This document shows positions 1 through 7,084 of a DNA stretch of 64,000 nucleotides, one piece after another (within the stretch, counting starts at the first letter, position 1; each line of letters begins with the position of its first letter). Below the pieces are notes generated by a model. It saw only the letters and a list, made by a program, of their open reading frames with translations, ran no database searches and was not told the DNA's origin. Source of the stretch: Streptomyces griseoaurantiacus (lineage in GTDB: Bacteria; Actinomycetota; Actinomycetes; Streptomycetales; Streptomycetaceae); assembly GCA_014656015.1 (NCBI GenBank), contig BNBP01000026.1:22529-86528 (forward strand), written 5' to 3'. Made by a program: the position numbers and the translations under genes.

Positions 1-368
1 CCGGCCGAGGGCCGGGTCGCGGAGCCCCCTTTTCGAGCCCCCGCCGCATGCTGGTGGGCCCGGACGACCGTGGAATCGACCGACACCAGCCACTCGATGT
101 CGCCCGTCGCGTCCGCCTTGGCCTGCGCGGCCCGCAGCATCCGGTCGAACGTCCCGTCCCCCGCCCACCTGCGAAAACGCGTATGCAGCGTGGCCCACGG
201 TCCGTAACGCTCGGGCACATCCCGCCAGGCCGTTCCGGGGCGGAACTTCCACACGATCCCGTTCAGGACCCTGCGGTCGTCCAGCCGCTTCCGCCCCCGC
301 GACGACTCGGGCAGCAACGGCCGGACGAACTCCCACTCCGCATCGGACAGTTCATGACGACGTATCAC
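1..368 (-). CDS. IS5-family transposase, N-terminal part (cut by window edge)
   Basis: The minus strand reads VIRRHELSDAEWEFVRPLLP from GTG at 368, then RLDDRRVLNGIVWKFR, GTAWRDVPERYGPW and DIEWLVSVDSTVVRAHQHAA. This is the N-terminal DUF4096 region plus the first catalytic Asp motif (DST) of an IS5/IS1647-type DDE transposase. About 122 residues are seen and the rest lies outside the window. An in-frame GTG 21 bases further upstream is an alternative start. No frameshift is visible in the part seen, so the copy may be intact; many Streptomyces copies use two overlapping frames, which cannot be judged here. Confidence 0.85.
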   Translation of the reverse strand, partial: MIRRHELSDAEWEFVRPLLPESSRGRKRLDDRRVLNGIVWKFRPGTAWRDVPERYGPWATLHTRFRRWAGDGTFDRMLRAAQAKADATGDIEWLVSVDSTVVRAHQHAAGARKGGSATRPSA

Positions 369-410
369 GACACCATGATCCAACACGGGTGATCATTTGA
401 AGACACTGCC
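1..410 (-). mobile_element. IS5-family insertion sequence, left part outside window
   Basis: The element runs off the left edge. Its visible end is marked by the outward-reading terminus GGCAGTGTCTTCAAATGATC (read on the minus strand from 410), which is typical of Streptomyces IS5-family ends, followed at 411-412 by TA, the usual target dinucleotide of the IS427-like subgroup. The transposase starts about 40 bases inside this end. The opposite terminus and any target duplication are not visible. Confidence 0.8.
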
Positions 411-1231
411 TAGGCGCGCTCCGCCGCCCCGGAGGACACCGCCCGCGGGTCGAACCCGAACGGCAGCTCCAGGCGGTGCGCCCGCATCAGCTCCTCGTCG
501 CCGAGGAGTTCGCCGGTGCGGCCGTCCGCCGCGATGACGCCCTCGCTGAGGATCAGCGCCCGTGGGCACAGTTCCAGCGCGTAGGGCAGGTCGTGCGTGA
601 CCATGAGCACGGTGACGTCCAGCGCGCGCAGGATGTCGGCGAGTTCGCGCCGGGATGCCGGGTCGAGGTTGGAGGAGGGCTCGTCCAGGACGAGGATCTC
701 CGGTTCCATCGCGAGCACGGTGGCCACCGCCACCCGCCGCCGTTGCCCGAAGGAGAGGTGGTGCGGCGGCCGGTCCTTGAACTCGGCCATGCCGACCAGG
801 GCGAGCGCCCGGTCGACGCGTTCCTCCAGCTCGGGCCCCTTGAGCCCGGCCGCCGCGGGGCCGAAGGCGACGTCCTCGCGGACCGTCGGCATGAAGAGCT
901 GGTCGTCGGGGTCCTGGAAGACGATGCCGACCTGTCGCCGGATCTCGGCCATGTGCCGCTTGCCGACGGGCATCCCGGCCACGGTCACCGTCCCGGCGCC
1001 CCCGCCGAGGATGCCGTTGAGATGGAGGACGAGTGTGGTCTTGCCCGCGCCGTTGGGCCCGAGCAGCGCGACCCGTTCGCCGCGTGCGATGCGGAAGTCG
1101 ACGCCGAAGAGGGCCTGGTGGCCGTCGGGGTAGGCGAACGCGAGCCCGGCGACCTCCAGGGAGGCCGGGGCGGGGGTGTCCGCGGGGACCGGGGAACCGG
1201 GGGCAACCGGGGGAACTGTCACAGCACCCAT
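410..1231 (-). CDS. cbiO: Energy-coupling factor ABC transporter ATPase (CbiO/NikO type)
   Basis: This 273-residue ATPase powers the Ni/Co ECF importer encoded upstream. It has Walker A GPNGAGKTT, Q-loop FQDPDDQLF, signature LSFGQRRR (the LSFGQ form is usual in CbiO proteins), Walker B ILVLDEPSSNLD and switch His in MVTHD. It starts inside cbiQ: ATG at 1231 overlaps the cbiQ stop by 13 bases, and GTG at 1222 would give a GTGA overlap, so coupling is expected either way. The stop codon TAG (412-410) uses the first base of the adjoining insertion sequence, so the original C-terminus may have been slightly different, although the length is normal for the family. Confidence 0.92.
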   Translation of the reverse strand: MGAVTVPPVAPGSPVPADTPAPASLEVAGLAFAYPDGHQALFGVDFRIARGERVALLGPNGAGKTTLVLHLNGILGGGAGTVTVAGMPVGKRHMAEIRRQVGIVFQDPDDQLFMPTVREDVAFGPAAAGLKGPELEERVDRALALVGMAEFKDRPPHHLSFGQRRRVAVATVLAMEPEILVLDEPSSNLDPASRRELADILRALDVTVLMVTHDLPYALELCPRALILSEGVIAADGRTGELLGDEELMRAHRLELPFGFDPRAVSSGAAERA

Positions 1232-1980
1232 CCCAGCAGACACACCGCGAGCGCGGCCACGGGGAGGGCCAGTGCGTACGACCACTGGGCCCGGGAGGCG
1301 GTCACCTCGTCGATGACCGGCATCGATCCGGCGTATCCCCGGCTGACCATCGCGAGGTGCACGCGCTCGCCGCGTTCGTAGGAGCGGATGAACAGCGCCC
1401 CGGCGGACTTGGCGAGCACCCCCCAGTGCCGTACGCCGCTCGCCTCGAAGCCGCGGGACTCCCGGGCGATGCGCATGCGCCGCATCTCGTCGGTGATGAC
1501 GTCGCCGTAGCGGATCATGAAGGAGGCGATCTGCACGAGCAGCGGCGGCAGCTTGAGCCGCTGCAGCCCGAGGAGGAGTTCGCGCAGTTCGGTGGTGGAG
1601 GCGAGGAGCACGGAGGCGGCGACGCCGAGGGTGCCCTTGGCCAGGACGTTCCAGGCGCCCCACAGCCCGTTGACGCTGAGCGAGAGCCCGAGGACGTCGA
1701 CCCGCTCGCCCTCCGCGACGAAGGGCATCAGCACGGCGAAGGCGACGAAGGGCACTTCGATCAGCAGCCGCTTCAGCAGGAAGCCGGCGGGCACGCGGGC
1801 CGCGTACGCGACGCCCGCGAGCAGGACGGCGTACAGCGCGAACGCCCACATCGCCTCGCGCGGGGTGGAGACGACCACGACCACGAAGGCGAAGGCCGCG
1901 GCGAGTTTGGTGTGCGGCGGCAGGGCGTGCACGGGCGAGTGCCCGTGCCGGTAGAGCCGGTGCGCGTGTCCGGCGCCCAT
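1219..1980 (-). CDS. cbiQ: ECF transporter transmembrane T component (CbiQ/NikQ)
   Basis: The 253-residue integral membrane protein couples the ATPase to the substrate-binding component in group I ECF transporters. The N-terminus MGAGHAHRLYRHGHSPVHAL is followed by several hydrophobic helices. The conserved coupling motifs are visible as RESRGFEASG and SRGYAGS (A-R-G pattern), which contact the ATPase. It lies 46 bases after cbiM and overlaps cbiO, so the three genes form one operon. Metal specificity cannot be read from this subunit. The regulatory site upstream of cbiM points to nickel. Confidence 0.93.
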   Translation of the reverse strand: MGAGHAHRLYRHGHSPVHALPPHTKLAAAFAFVVVVVSTPREAMWAFALYAVLLAGVAYAARVPAGFLLKRLLIEVPFVAFAVLMPFVAEGERVDVLGLSLSVNGLWGAWNVLAKGTLGVAASVLLASTTELRELLLGLQRLKLPPLLVQIASFMIRYGDVITDEMRRMRIARESRGFEASGVRHWGVLAKSAGALFIRSYERGERVHLAMVSRGYAGSMPVIDEVTASRAQWSYALALPVAALAVCLLGWVL

Positions 1981-2026
1981 GTCAGACGCTCCCCTTGCCG
2001 GGTGTCGGGTTCACCGTGCTCCCCCG

Positions 2027-3100
2027 TCAGACCTTCTCGGCGGCGGAGGTGTCCAGGGAGGCCGGGGAGGCGTCGGCGTCGCGCCGCCTGCGGACCGCCC
2101 AGAAGACGCCGGTGCCCGCGACGACCGTGACGCCGACGCCGATCACCCCGGCGAGGCCGCCGGAGAGGCGGGCGTCGGTGATGTTCCTGACGCCGTAGTC
2201 GGCGAGCGGGGAGTCGGCGGAGGCGTGCTCCTTCGCCGTCCTGTCGATGCCCTTGTCGTGGGCGACCTTCTCCAGGCCGTCGGGGTCGGCCGAGGCGTAG
2301 AAGCTGACGAACCCGGCGAGCACGAGGGAGGCGACGAGGCCGCCGGCCCACACCGCGCGGCGGGAGACGCGGCCGGTGCGCGCGGCGGCGGGAACCGGGG
2401 CGGTGTCGGGGACGTCGACGAGGTCGTCGCCCACCCGCAGCTTGAGCCGCTGCCGCAGCCCGCGCGCCCCGTGCACGAGGTCGGGCCGCACGGCGATGAC
2501 GGCGCCGACGGTGAGGGCGGTGATGACCGCCTCGCCGATGCCGATGAGCACGTGGACGCCGATCATGGCGGTGGCGACCTTGCCGATCGACACGTCCGTG
2601 GTGCCGCCGATCGCGTAGATCAGCGTGAACACGCAGGCGGCGGCCGGCACGGACAGCACGGCGGCGGCGAAGGAGGCGACGGTGACGGAGCGCCGGGTGC
2701 GCGGCAGCACCTTCACCAGGCCGCGGAAGACGGCGTAGGCGACGACGGTGGTGGTGAGCGCCATGTCGATGACGTTGACGCCGAGGGCGGTCAGGCCGCC
2801 GTCGGCGAACAGGATGCCCTGCATCAGCAGGACGACGGAGACGCACAGGACACCCGTGTACGGCCCGACGAGGATCGCGGCGAGCGCGCCCCCGAGCAGA
2901 TGGCCGCTGGTGCCGGCGGCGACGGGGAAGTTCAGCATCTGTACGGCGAAGATGAAGGCGGCCACGAGTCCGGCGAGCGGCGCGGTGCGCTCGTCCAGTT
3001 CGCGCCGGGCACCGCGCAGGCTCACTGCGACGGCGCCGGCGGCTATGACCCCGGCGGCGGCGGAGGTGGGGGCGTCGATGAATCCGTCAGGCACATGCAC
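2027..3100 (-). CDS. cbiM: ECF metal transporter substrate component, CbiM/NikM fused to PDGLE (CbiN/NikN-like) domain
   Basis: The 357-residue membrane protein begins MHVPDGFIDAP, the diagnostic N-terminal metal-binding strand of CbiM/NikM in which Met1 and His2 coordinate the metal. Residues to about 220 carry the CbiM helices. The C-terminal third has a helix, a periplasmic PDGLEKVA segment and a final helix, that is, a fused PDGLE/NikN domain. Such M-N fusions with Q and O subunits are known for nickel and cobalt uptake. It is the first gene of the operon, and 22 bases upstream is a palindrome fitting the Nur nickel repressor site. Nickel is therefore the likelier substrate, but cobalt cannot be excluded. 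Confidence 0.92.
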   Translation of the reverse strand: MHVPDGFIDAPTSAAAGVIAAGAVAVSLRGARRELDERTAPLAGLVAAFIFAVQMLNFPVAAGTSGHLLGGALAAILVGPYTGVLCVSVVLLMQGILFADGGLTALGVNVIDMALTTTVVAYAVFRGLVKVLPRTRRSVTVASFAAAVLSVPAAACVFTLIYAIGGTTDVSIGKVATAMIGVHVLIGIGEAVITALTVGAVIAVRPDLVHGARGLRQRLKLRVGDDLVDVPDTAPVPAAARTGRVSRRAVWAGGLVASLVLAGFVSFYASADPDGLEKVAHDKGIDRTAKEHASADSPLADYGVRNITDARLSGGLAGVIGVGVTVVAGTGVFWAVRRRRDADASPASLDTSAAEKV

Positions 3101-3121
3101 TGTTCGATGATAGAGGCTTGT

Positions 3122-3136
3122 TGCGAACCTCTTGCA
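3122..3136. promoter_or_regulatory. Candidate Nur (nickel uptake regulator) operator
   Basis: The sequence TGCGA-ACCTC-TTGCA matches the reported S. coelicolor Nur box tGCaa-N5-ttGCa at all but one position and has the correct 5-base spacer. It ends 22 bases upstream of the cbiM start, where a bound repressor would block the operon promoter. The assignment rests on this single motif match. Confidence 0.6.
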
Positions 3137-3366
3137 AGAGCGCCTCTCCTGCCGTTACAGCGAGCCACCGAAACCCCCGGGTCCCGCCCCGCCATAACCC
3201 CGCCCGGAGCAGGTCAAACCCCCGCGTCCCGTACTGTGAGACTCCCCACGAACACGAAGAGTCGCCGCCTCACAGCGGGCCCGGCTCGCTCATCCGTGCG
3301 ACAGTGGAGAGCGAGGTAGCGGATTCACAACCTCTGCTCGGATTACGCAGGGTGAGGAGTCGTCCG

Positions 3367-3714
3367 ATGTCCGTAGTCGAACAGTACGCGCGCGCTCACG
3401 TCGTCACGGATGCCCCGGACGCCCAGGACACCGTCCCCGTCGTGCTGCGCTACGACCCCGAGACCGATCCCCGCCAGGTCCGCCTCGGCCTCCCCGGCCC
3501 GCACGAGTGGACCTTTCCCCGTGAGCTGCTGGAACGCGGTCTGCGGACTCCGGCCGCCACGGCCGAGGTCAGCATCTGGCCCTGCGGGCGGGTGCAGGCG
3601 GTCATGGAGCTGCACACCGAGCAGGGCGTCTCGGTCATCCAGTTGGAGGCGAAGACCCTCAGCCGCTTCCTGCGCCGCACGTACATGGCGACGGCGGCGC
3701 CGGTGGCGGGCTGA
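3367..3714 (+). CDS. SsgA-like sporulation/cell-division protein (SALP)
   Basis: The product has 115 residues. The core VPVVLRYDPETDPRQVRLGL, the EWTFPRELLERGL segment and the VIQLEAK and FLRRTY end match the SsgA-like family, found only in sporulating actinomycetes, where members control septum placement and spore wall maturation. ATG at 3367 follows a strong GAGGAG ribosome site with an 8-base gap. A longer in-frame reading is possible but lacks such a site. From memory of S. coelicolor, ssgE sits next to a metal ECF operon, so this may be ssgE; the sequence alone proves only the family. Confidence 0.88.
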   Translation: MSVVEQYARAHVVTDAPDAQDTVPVVLRYDPETDPRQVRLGLPGPHEWTFPRELLERGLRTPAATAEVSIWPCGRVQAVMELHTEQGVSVIQLEAKTLSRFLRRTYMATAAPVAG

Positions 3715-3732
3715 CGGTCCCGGGAACGACGA

Positions 3733-3772
3733 GAGGGAGGGCGCCCCCACAGCCGTGGGGGCGCCCTCCCTC
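3733..3772. terminator. Bidirectional terminator hairpin
   Basis: A perfect 18-bp stem (GAGGGAGGGCGCCCCCAC and its complement) surrounds an AGCC loop. It sits between the convergent SsgA-like gene and MMPL gene and probably ends transcription from both sides. Confidence 0.85.
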
Positions 3773-3788
3773 GTCCGGTGGCCGGGCC

Positions 3789-6032
3789 TCAGACGCCGAC
3801 CAGTTCCCTGCGTCCGTCCGGACCGGCGTCCGGGTCCGGTGCCCCGTCCTCCTCCGCCGTGCGCAGGCCCTCGCCCTCGACGTCCACGTTGGGCAGGGCG
3901 CGGTCGAGCCACTTCGGGACCCACCAGGCCTTGTCGCCGAGCAGGGCCAGCACCGCCGGGACCAGCGTCATGCGGACCACGAAGGCGTCGAAGGCGACGG
4001 CGATCGCCAGGCCGAAGCCGATCATCTTGACCATCGACTCACTGGAGCCGATGAAGCCGGAGAAGACCGCGATCATGATGACCGCCGCGGCCGAGACCAC
4101 CCGGGCCCCGTACCGGAACCCGGTGACCACCGCCTGGTCGGGGCGCTCGCCGTGGACGTACGCCTCCCGCATCCGGGTCACCAGGAAGACCTCGTAGTCC
4201 ATCGCCAGTCCGAAGACCACGCCCACCATGAAGATCGGCATCATCGACATGATCGGGCCGGTCTCCTCGACCCCGATGAGGCCGCTCAGCCAGCCCCACT
4301 GGAAGACCGCGATCACCGCGCCGAGCGCGGCGAGCACCGAGAGCAGGAAGCCGAGCGCCGCCTTCAGCGGGACCAGGATCGAGCGGAACACCGCGATGAG
4401 CAGCAGGAAGGCGAGGCCGACGACCAGCGCGAGATAGGGCACCAGGGCGTCGTTGAGCTTCTGCGAGAAGTCGATGTTCATCGCCGTCGTGCCGGTGACC
4501 AGGACCTCCGCGTCGGTGGAGCCCTTCACCGGGCCGTCGCCCTCGCGGATGGCGTGGACCAGGTCCTCGGTGGTGGTGGAGGAGGGCTTGGAGTCCGGAA
4601 TCACCGTGATCGTCGCGGTGTCGCCGGCCTTGTTGAAGGCCGCCGGGGTCACCGAGACCACGTCGTCCAGCTTCTTGATGCCGTCCGCCACGTCCGTGGC
4701 CGCCGCCTTCGGGTCCTTGCTCGACTTCCCGTCGACGACGATCATCAGTGGACCGTTGAAGCCGGGGCCGAAGCCCTCGGAGAGCAGGTCGTAGGCGCGG
4801 CGCTGGGTGGTGGAGGTGGGCTGCGAGCCGTCGTCCGGCAGGCCGAGCTCCAGCGAGGCGACCGGGGCGGCGACCGCGCCGAGGCCCAGCACGCCGACGA
4901 TCAGCACGGCCACCGGGCGGCGCAGCACGAAGCGGGCCCAGCGGGTGCCCATGTTCGGCTTCGGCTCGCCCGCGGCGTCCGTCTTCGGCGGCCGGTTGCC
5001 GCCGAGCCAGCGGGCCTTCCCCCCGGCCGGACTGATCCGCCGGCCCGCGAAGCCGAGCATCGCCGGGATCATGGTGAGCGCGATCAGGACGGCGACGGCG
5101 ACCGTGCCCGCCGCGGCGACGCCCATCTTGGTCAGCATCGGCACCTGGACGACGGCGAGGCCGGCCAGCGCGATGACGACGGTGAGGCCGGCGAAGACCA
5201 CCGCGGAGCCCGCGGTGCCGGTCGCCCGGCCCGCCGCCTCCTCGCGGCTGCGGCCCTCGGCCAGTTCGGAGCGGTAGCGGGAGACGATGAACAGCGCGTA
5301 GTCGATGCCGACCGCGAGGCCCAGCATCGCGGCGAGGGTGGAGGTGGTGGTGCCGAGGCTCAGCGCGCTGGCCAGGGCGGTGATGGCGCCGACGCCGATG
5401 CCGACGCCGACGATCGCGGTGAGCAGCGGCAGTCCGGCCGCGAGCAGCGAGCCGAAGGTGAGGACGAGGACCACCGCGGCGACCACGATGCCGATGGCCT
5501 CCGTGGCGCCGCCCTCGGGCTCGGCGGCCAGCGCGTCACCGCCGACGTCGACGGTCAGACCGGCGCCCCGCGCGTCCTCCGCGGCCTGTTCCAGGGCGTC
5601 CATGGAGGAGTCGGCGAGCTCGCCGGGGCCGACCTTGTACGAGACGGAGCTGTAGGCGATCTTGCCGTTCCGGCTGAACGTCTTGGTCGTGTACGGGTCG
5701 GAGACGGCGGCGACCTCGGAGCCGTCGTCCAGGGCGTCGATGGTCTTGTGGACGGCCGCCTTGGCCCCGGCGTCGGTGATCTTCTCACCGGCGGGGGCCT
5801 TGAAGACGATGCGGGCGGTCGCTCCGTCGGCGCTGCTGCCGGGGAAGCGCTCCTCCAGCAGGTCGAAGGCCTTCTGCGCCTCCGTGCCCGGTATGGAGAA
5901 GGAACTGTCGCCCGCCGAGGGCGCGGTGGCGGCGCCGACCCCGGCGAGGGTCAGCAGTGCCACCCAGACAAGGGCGACCAAGCGCCGTCGCCGGAAGGCG
6001 AATCGGCCCAGTCGGTACAGGAATGTGGCCAC
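3789..6032 (-). CDS. MMPL/RND family membrane transporter
   Basis: The 747-residue protein has the two-fold MMPL architecture. A cytoplasmic start MATFLYRLGRFAFRRRR leads to helix 1, a periplasmic domain to about residue 175, five helices, a second hydrophobic block starting near residue 350, another periplasmic domain with FGPGFNGPLMIVVDGK, and five final helices. The motif GLAVGIDYALFIVSRYR and its twin GLAMDYEVFLVTRMR carry the intramembrane Asp-Tyr pairs used for proton coupling. Such proteins export lipids, siderophores or drugs; the cargo is unknown. The C-terminal 40 residues are acidic. A TetR gene 167 bases upstream on the same strand is the likely regulator. Confidence 0.93.
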   Translation of the reverse strand: MATFLYRLGRFAFRRRRLVALVWVALLTLAGVGAATAPSAGDSSFSIPGTEAQKAFDLLEERFPGSSADGATARIVFKAPAGEKITDAGAKAAVHKTIDALDDGSEVAAVSDPYTTKTFSRNGKIAYSSVSYKVGPGELADSSMDALEQAAEDARGAGLTVDVGGDALAAEPEGGATEAIGIVVAAVVLVLTFGSLLAAGLPLLTAIVGVGIGVGAITALASALSLGTTTSTLAAMLGLAVGIDYALFIVSRYRSELAEGRSREEAAGRATGTAGSAVVFAGLTVVIALAGLAVVQVPMLTKMGVAAAGTVAVAVLIALTMIPAMLGFAGRRISPAGGKARWLGGNRPPKTDAAGEPKPNMGTRWARFVLRRPVAVLIVGVLGLGAVAAPVASLELGLPDDGSQPTSTTQRRAYDLLSEGFGPGFNGPLMIVVDGKSSKDPKAAATDVADGIKKLDDVVSVTPAAFNKAGDTATITVIPDSKPSSTTTEDLVHAIREGDGPVKGSTDAEVLVTGTTAMNIDFSQKLNDALVPYLALVVGLAFLLLIAVFRSILVPLKAALGFLLSVLAALGAVIAVFQWGWLSGLIGVEETGPIMSMMPIFMVGVVFGLAMDYEVFLVTRMREAYVHGERPDQAVVTGFRYGARVVSAAAVIMIAVFSGFIGSSESMVKMIGFGLAIAVAFDAFVVRMTLVPAVLALLGDKAWWVPKWLDRALPNVDVEGEGLRTAEEDGAPDPDAGPDGRRELVGV

Positions 6033-6199
6033 GTGGACGTACTCCGGTCAGGTCGTGAGGGTGCTGGCAGGGTGATCGGCCCGGTGACCGGCGCTGGGGG
6101 GCACCGGGGCAGGACCGACCGGCCCGACGACGAGAGCGGGTCGTCCGTCAGGAGGGGTGGCGGGGAGGTGGGGCGGGGAGGGGGCTCGGTGGGGGCGGG

Positions 6200-6793
6200 T
6201 CAGACGGCGAGGGTCGGGAGCACCACGGCGTCGATGTACGAGTGCAGGAACTCCTGCGTGGGTGGCAGGTCGTCGATGAGCGCCCGGGTGACGAAGGCGC
6301 CGAGCACCATGTGGACCATGTAGCGCAGCGCCGGGTTGTCCGCGCGGACCTCGCCGCGGTCGATCGCACGGTCCAGGATGCGCTGGAAATCGACGAGTTC
6401 CGGTTCGACGACGAGTTCGCGCAGGGCGCGGTGCAGGTCCGGGTTGGTGTGCACAGCCATGGCGACGCCGCGCATCAGCGCGTGGTTCTGCTCCATGGTG
6501 CAGTCGTCCTCGCGTACGACGAGGGCGTGCAGGTCCCCGCGCAGGGACCCGGTGTCGGCGGCGGCGCTGCCGCCGGGTTTGTTGGCGCGCAGTGCCTTGG
6601 CGACGAGCTGGGCCTTGCCGCCCCACTGGCGGTAGAGCGTGGCCTTGCTGGAATGGGTGCGGCCGGCGACGGCGTCCATGGTGAGGGCGTCGTAGCCGAC
6701 CTCGCGCAGGAGGTCGAGGACGGCGGTGTAGAGCTCGGCCTCGCGTGCGGGCGTGATGCGGCTGCGGCGCGACGTCGCGGCGACCTCGGTCAT
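6200..6793 (-). CDS. TetR/AcrR family transcriptional regulator
   Basis: The 197-residue protein has an N-terminal helix-turn-helix at about residues 15-60 (LTMDAVAGRTHSSKATLYRQW) and a C-terminal ligand domain resembling TetR_C_16-type regulators. ATG at 6793 is preceded by GGAGGG. The gene lies upstream of and in the same direction as the MMPL exporter, so it probably represses both itself and the exporter. A symmetric site at 6873-6887, 80 bases upstream of its start, is a plausible operator. Confidence 0.9.
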   Translation of the reverse strand: MTEVAATSRRSRITPAREAELYTAVLDLLREVGYDALTMDAVAGRTHSSKATLYRQWGGKAQLVAKALRANKPGGSAAADTGSLRGDLHALVVREDDCTMEQNHALMRGVAMAVHTNPDLHRALRELVVEPELVDFQRILDRAIDRGEVRADNPALRYMVHMVLGAFVTRALIDDLPPTQEFLHSYIDAVVLPTLAV

Positions 6794-7084
6794 GACCAGC
6801 CCTCCTGTGCGGCGCAGCCACGGGCTGCCACCGGTCGGGTACGTGACGAGAGTACCGCGAACCACGAACGAAACGAAACGGTTTCGTACGTGGCCAGCAT
6901 CACGCCTCACCCGCGCAACCGTCACACGAACCCTCGGCACCCCCACCCCACCCAAGGGCGCGGAAACTGCGCGACCAGCCACCACCCGCCCGCACCCGAC
7001 CAACCCGCCGCACCCCACACGGCCCCCTCGCCAAGCCCCCGGCGGGGCCCCGCCGAGTTGCCCGGGCCCGTGGCCGGGCCAAGC
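6794..7084. other. Divergent intergenic region between TetR and tricorn genes
   Basis: These 291 bases hold the TetR-side operator near 6880 and a C-rich stretch (6930-7080) of low complexity leading to the tricorn gene. No small gene or RNA could be supported. Confidence 0.5.
6873..6887. promoter_or_regulatory. Palindromic TetR-type operator
   Basis: ACGAAAC-G-GTTTCGT is a perfect 7-bp inverted repeat with a single central base, preceded by a partial ACGAACGAA direct repeat. This form is common for TetR-family autoregulation, and it lies 80 bases upstream of the TetR start codon. Confidence 0.65.

Noticed and set aside
476..1381. Long open frame opposite cbiO and cbiQ
   Set aside because: It is the mirror frame of strongly supported ECF genes; high GC produces such shadows throughout the window.
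3101..3366. Cobalamin riboswitch before cbiM
   Set aside because: The leader is only short and no B12-box-like conserved core was found; the Nur-like palindrome explains control better.
6242..7080. Extension of the tricorn frame to 1400 codons upstream
   Set aside because: The added part covers the TetR gene antisense and low-complexity sequence; the propeller begins at 7085.
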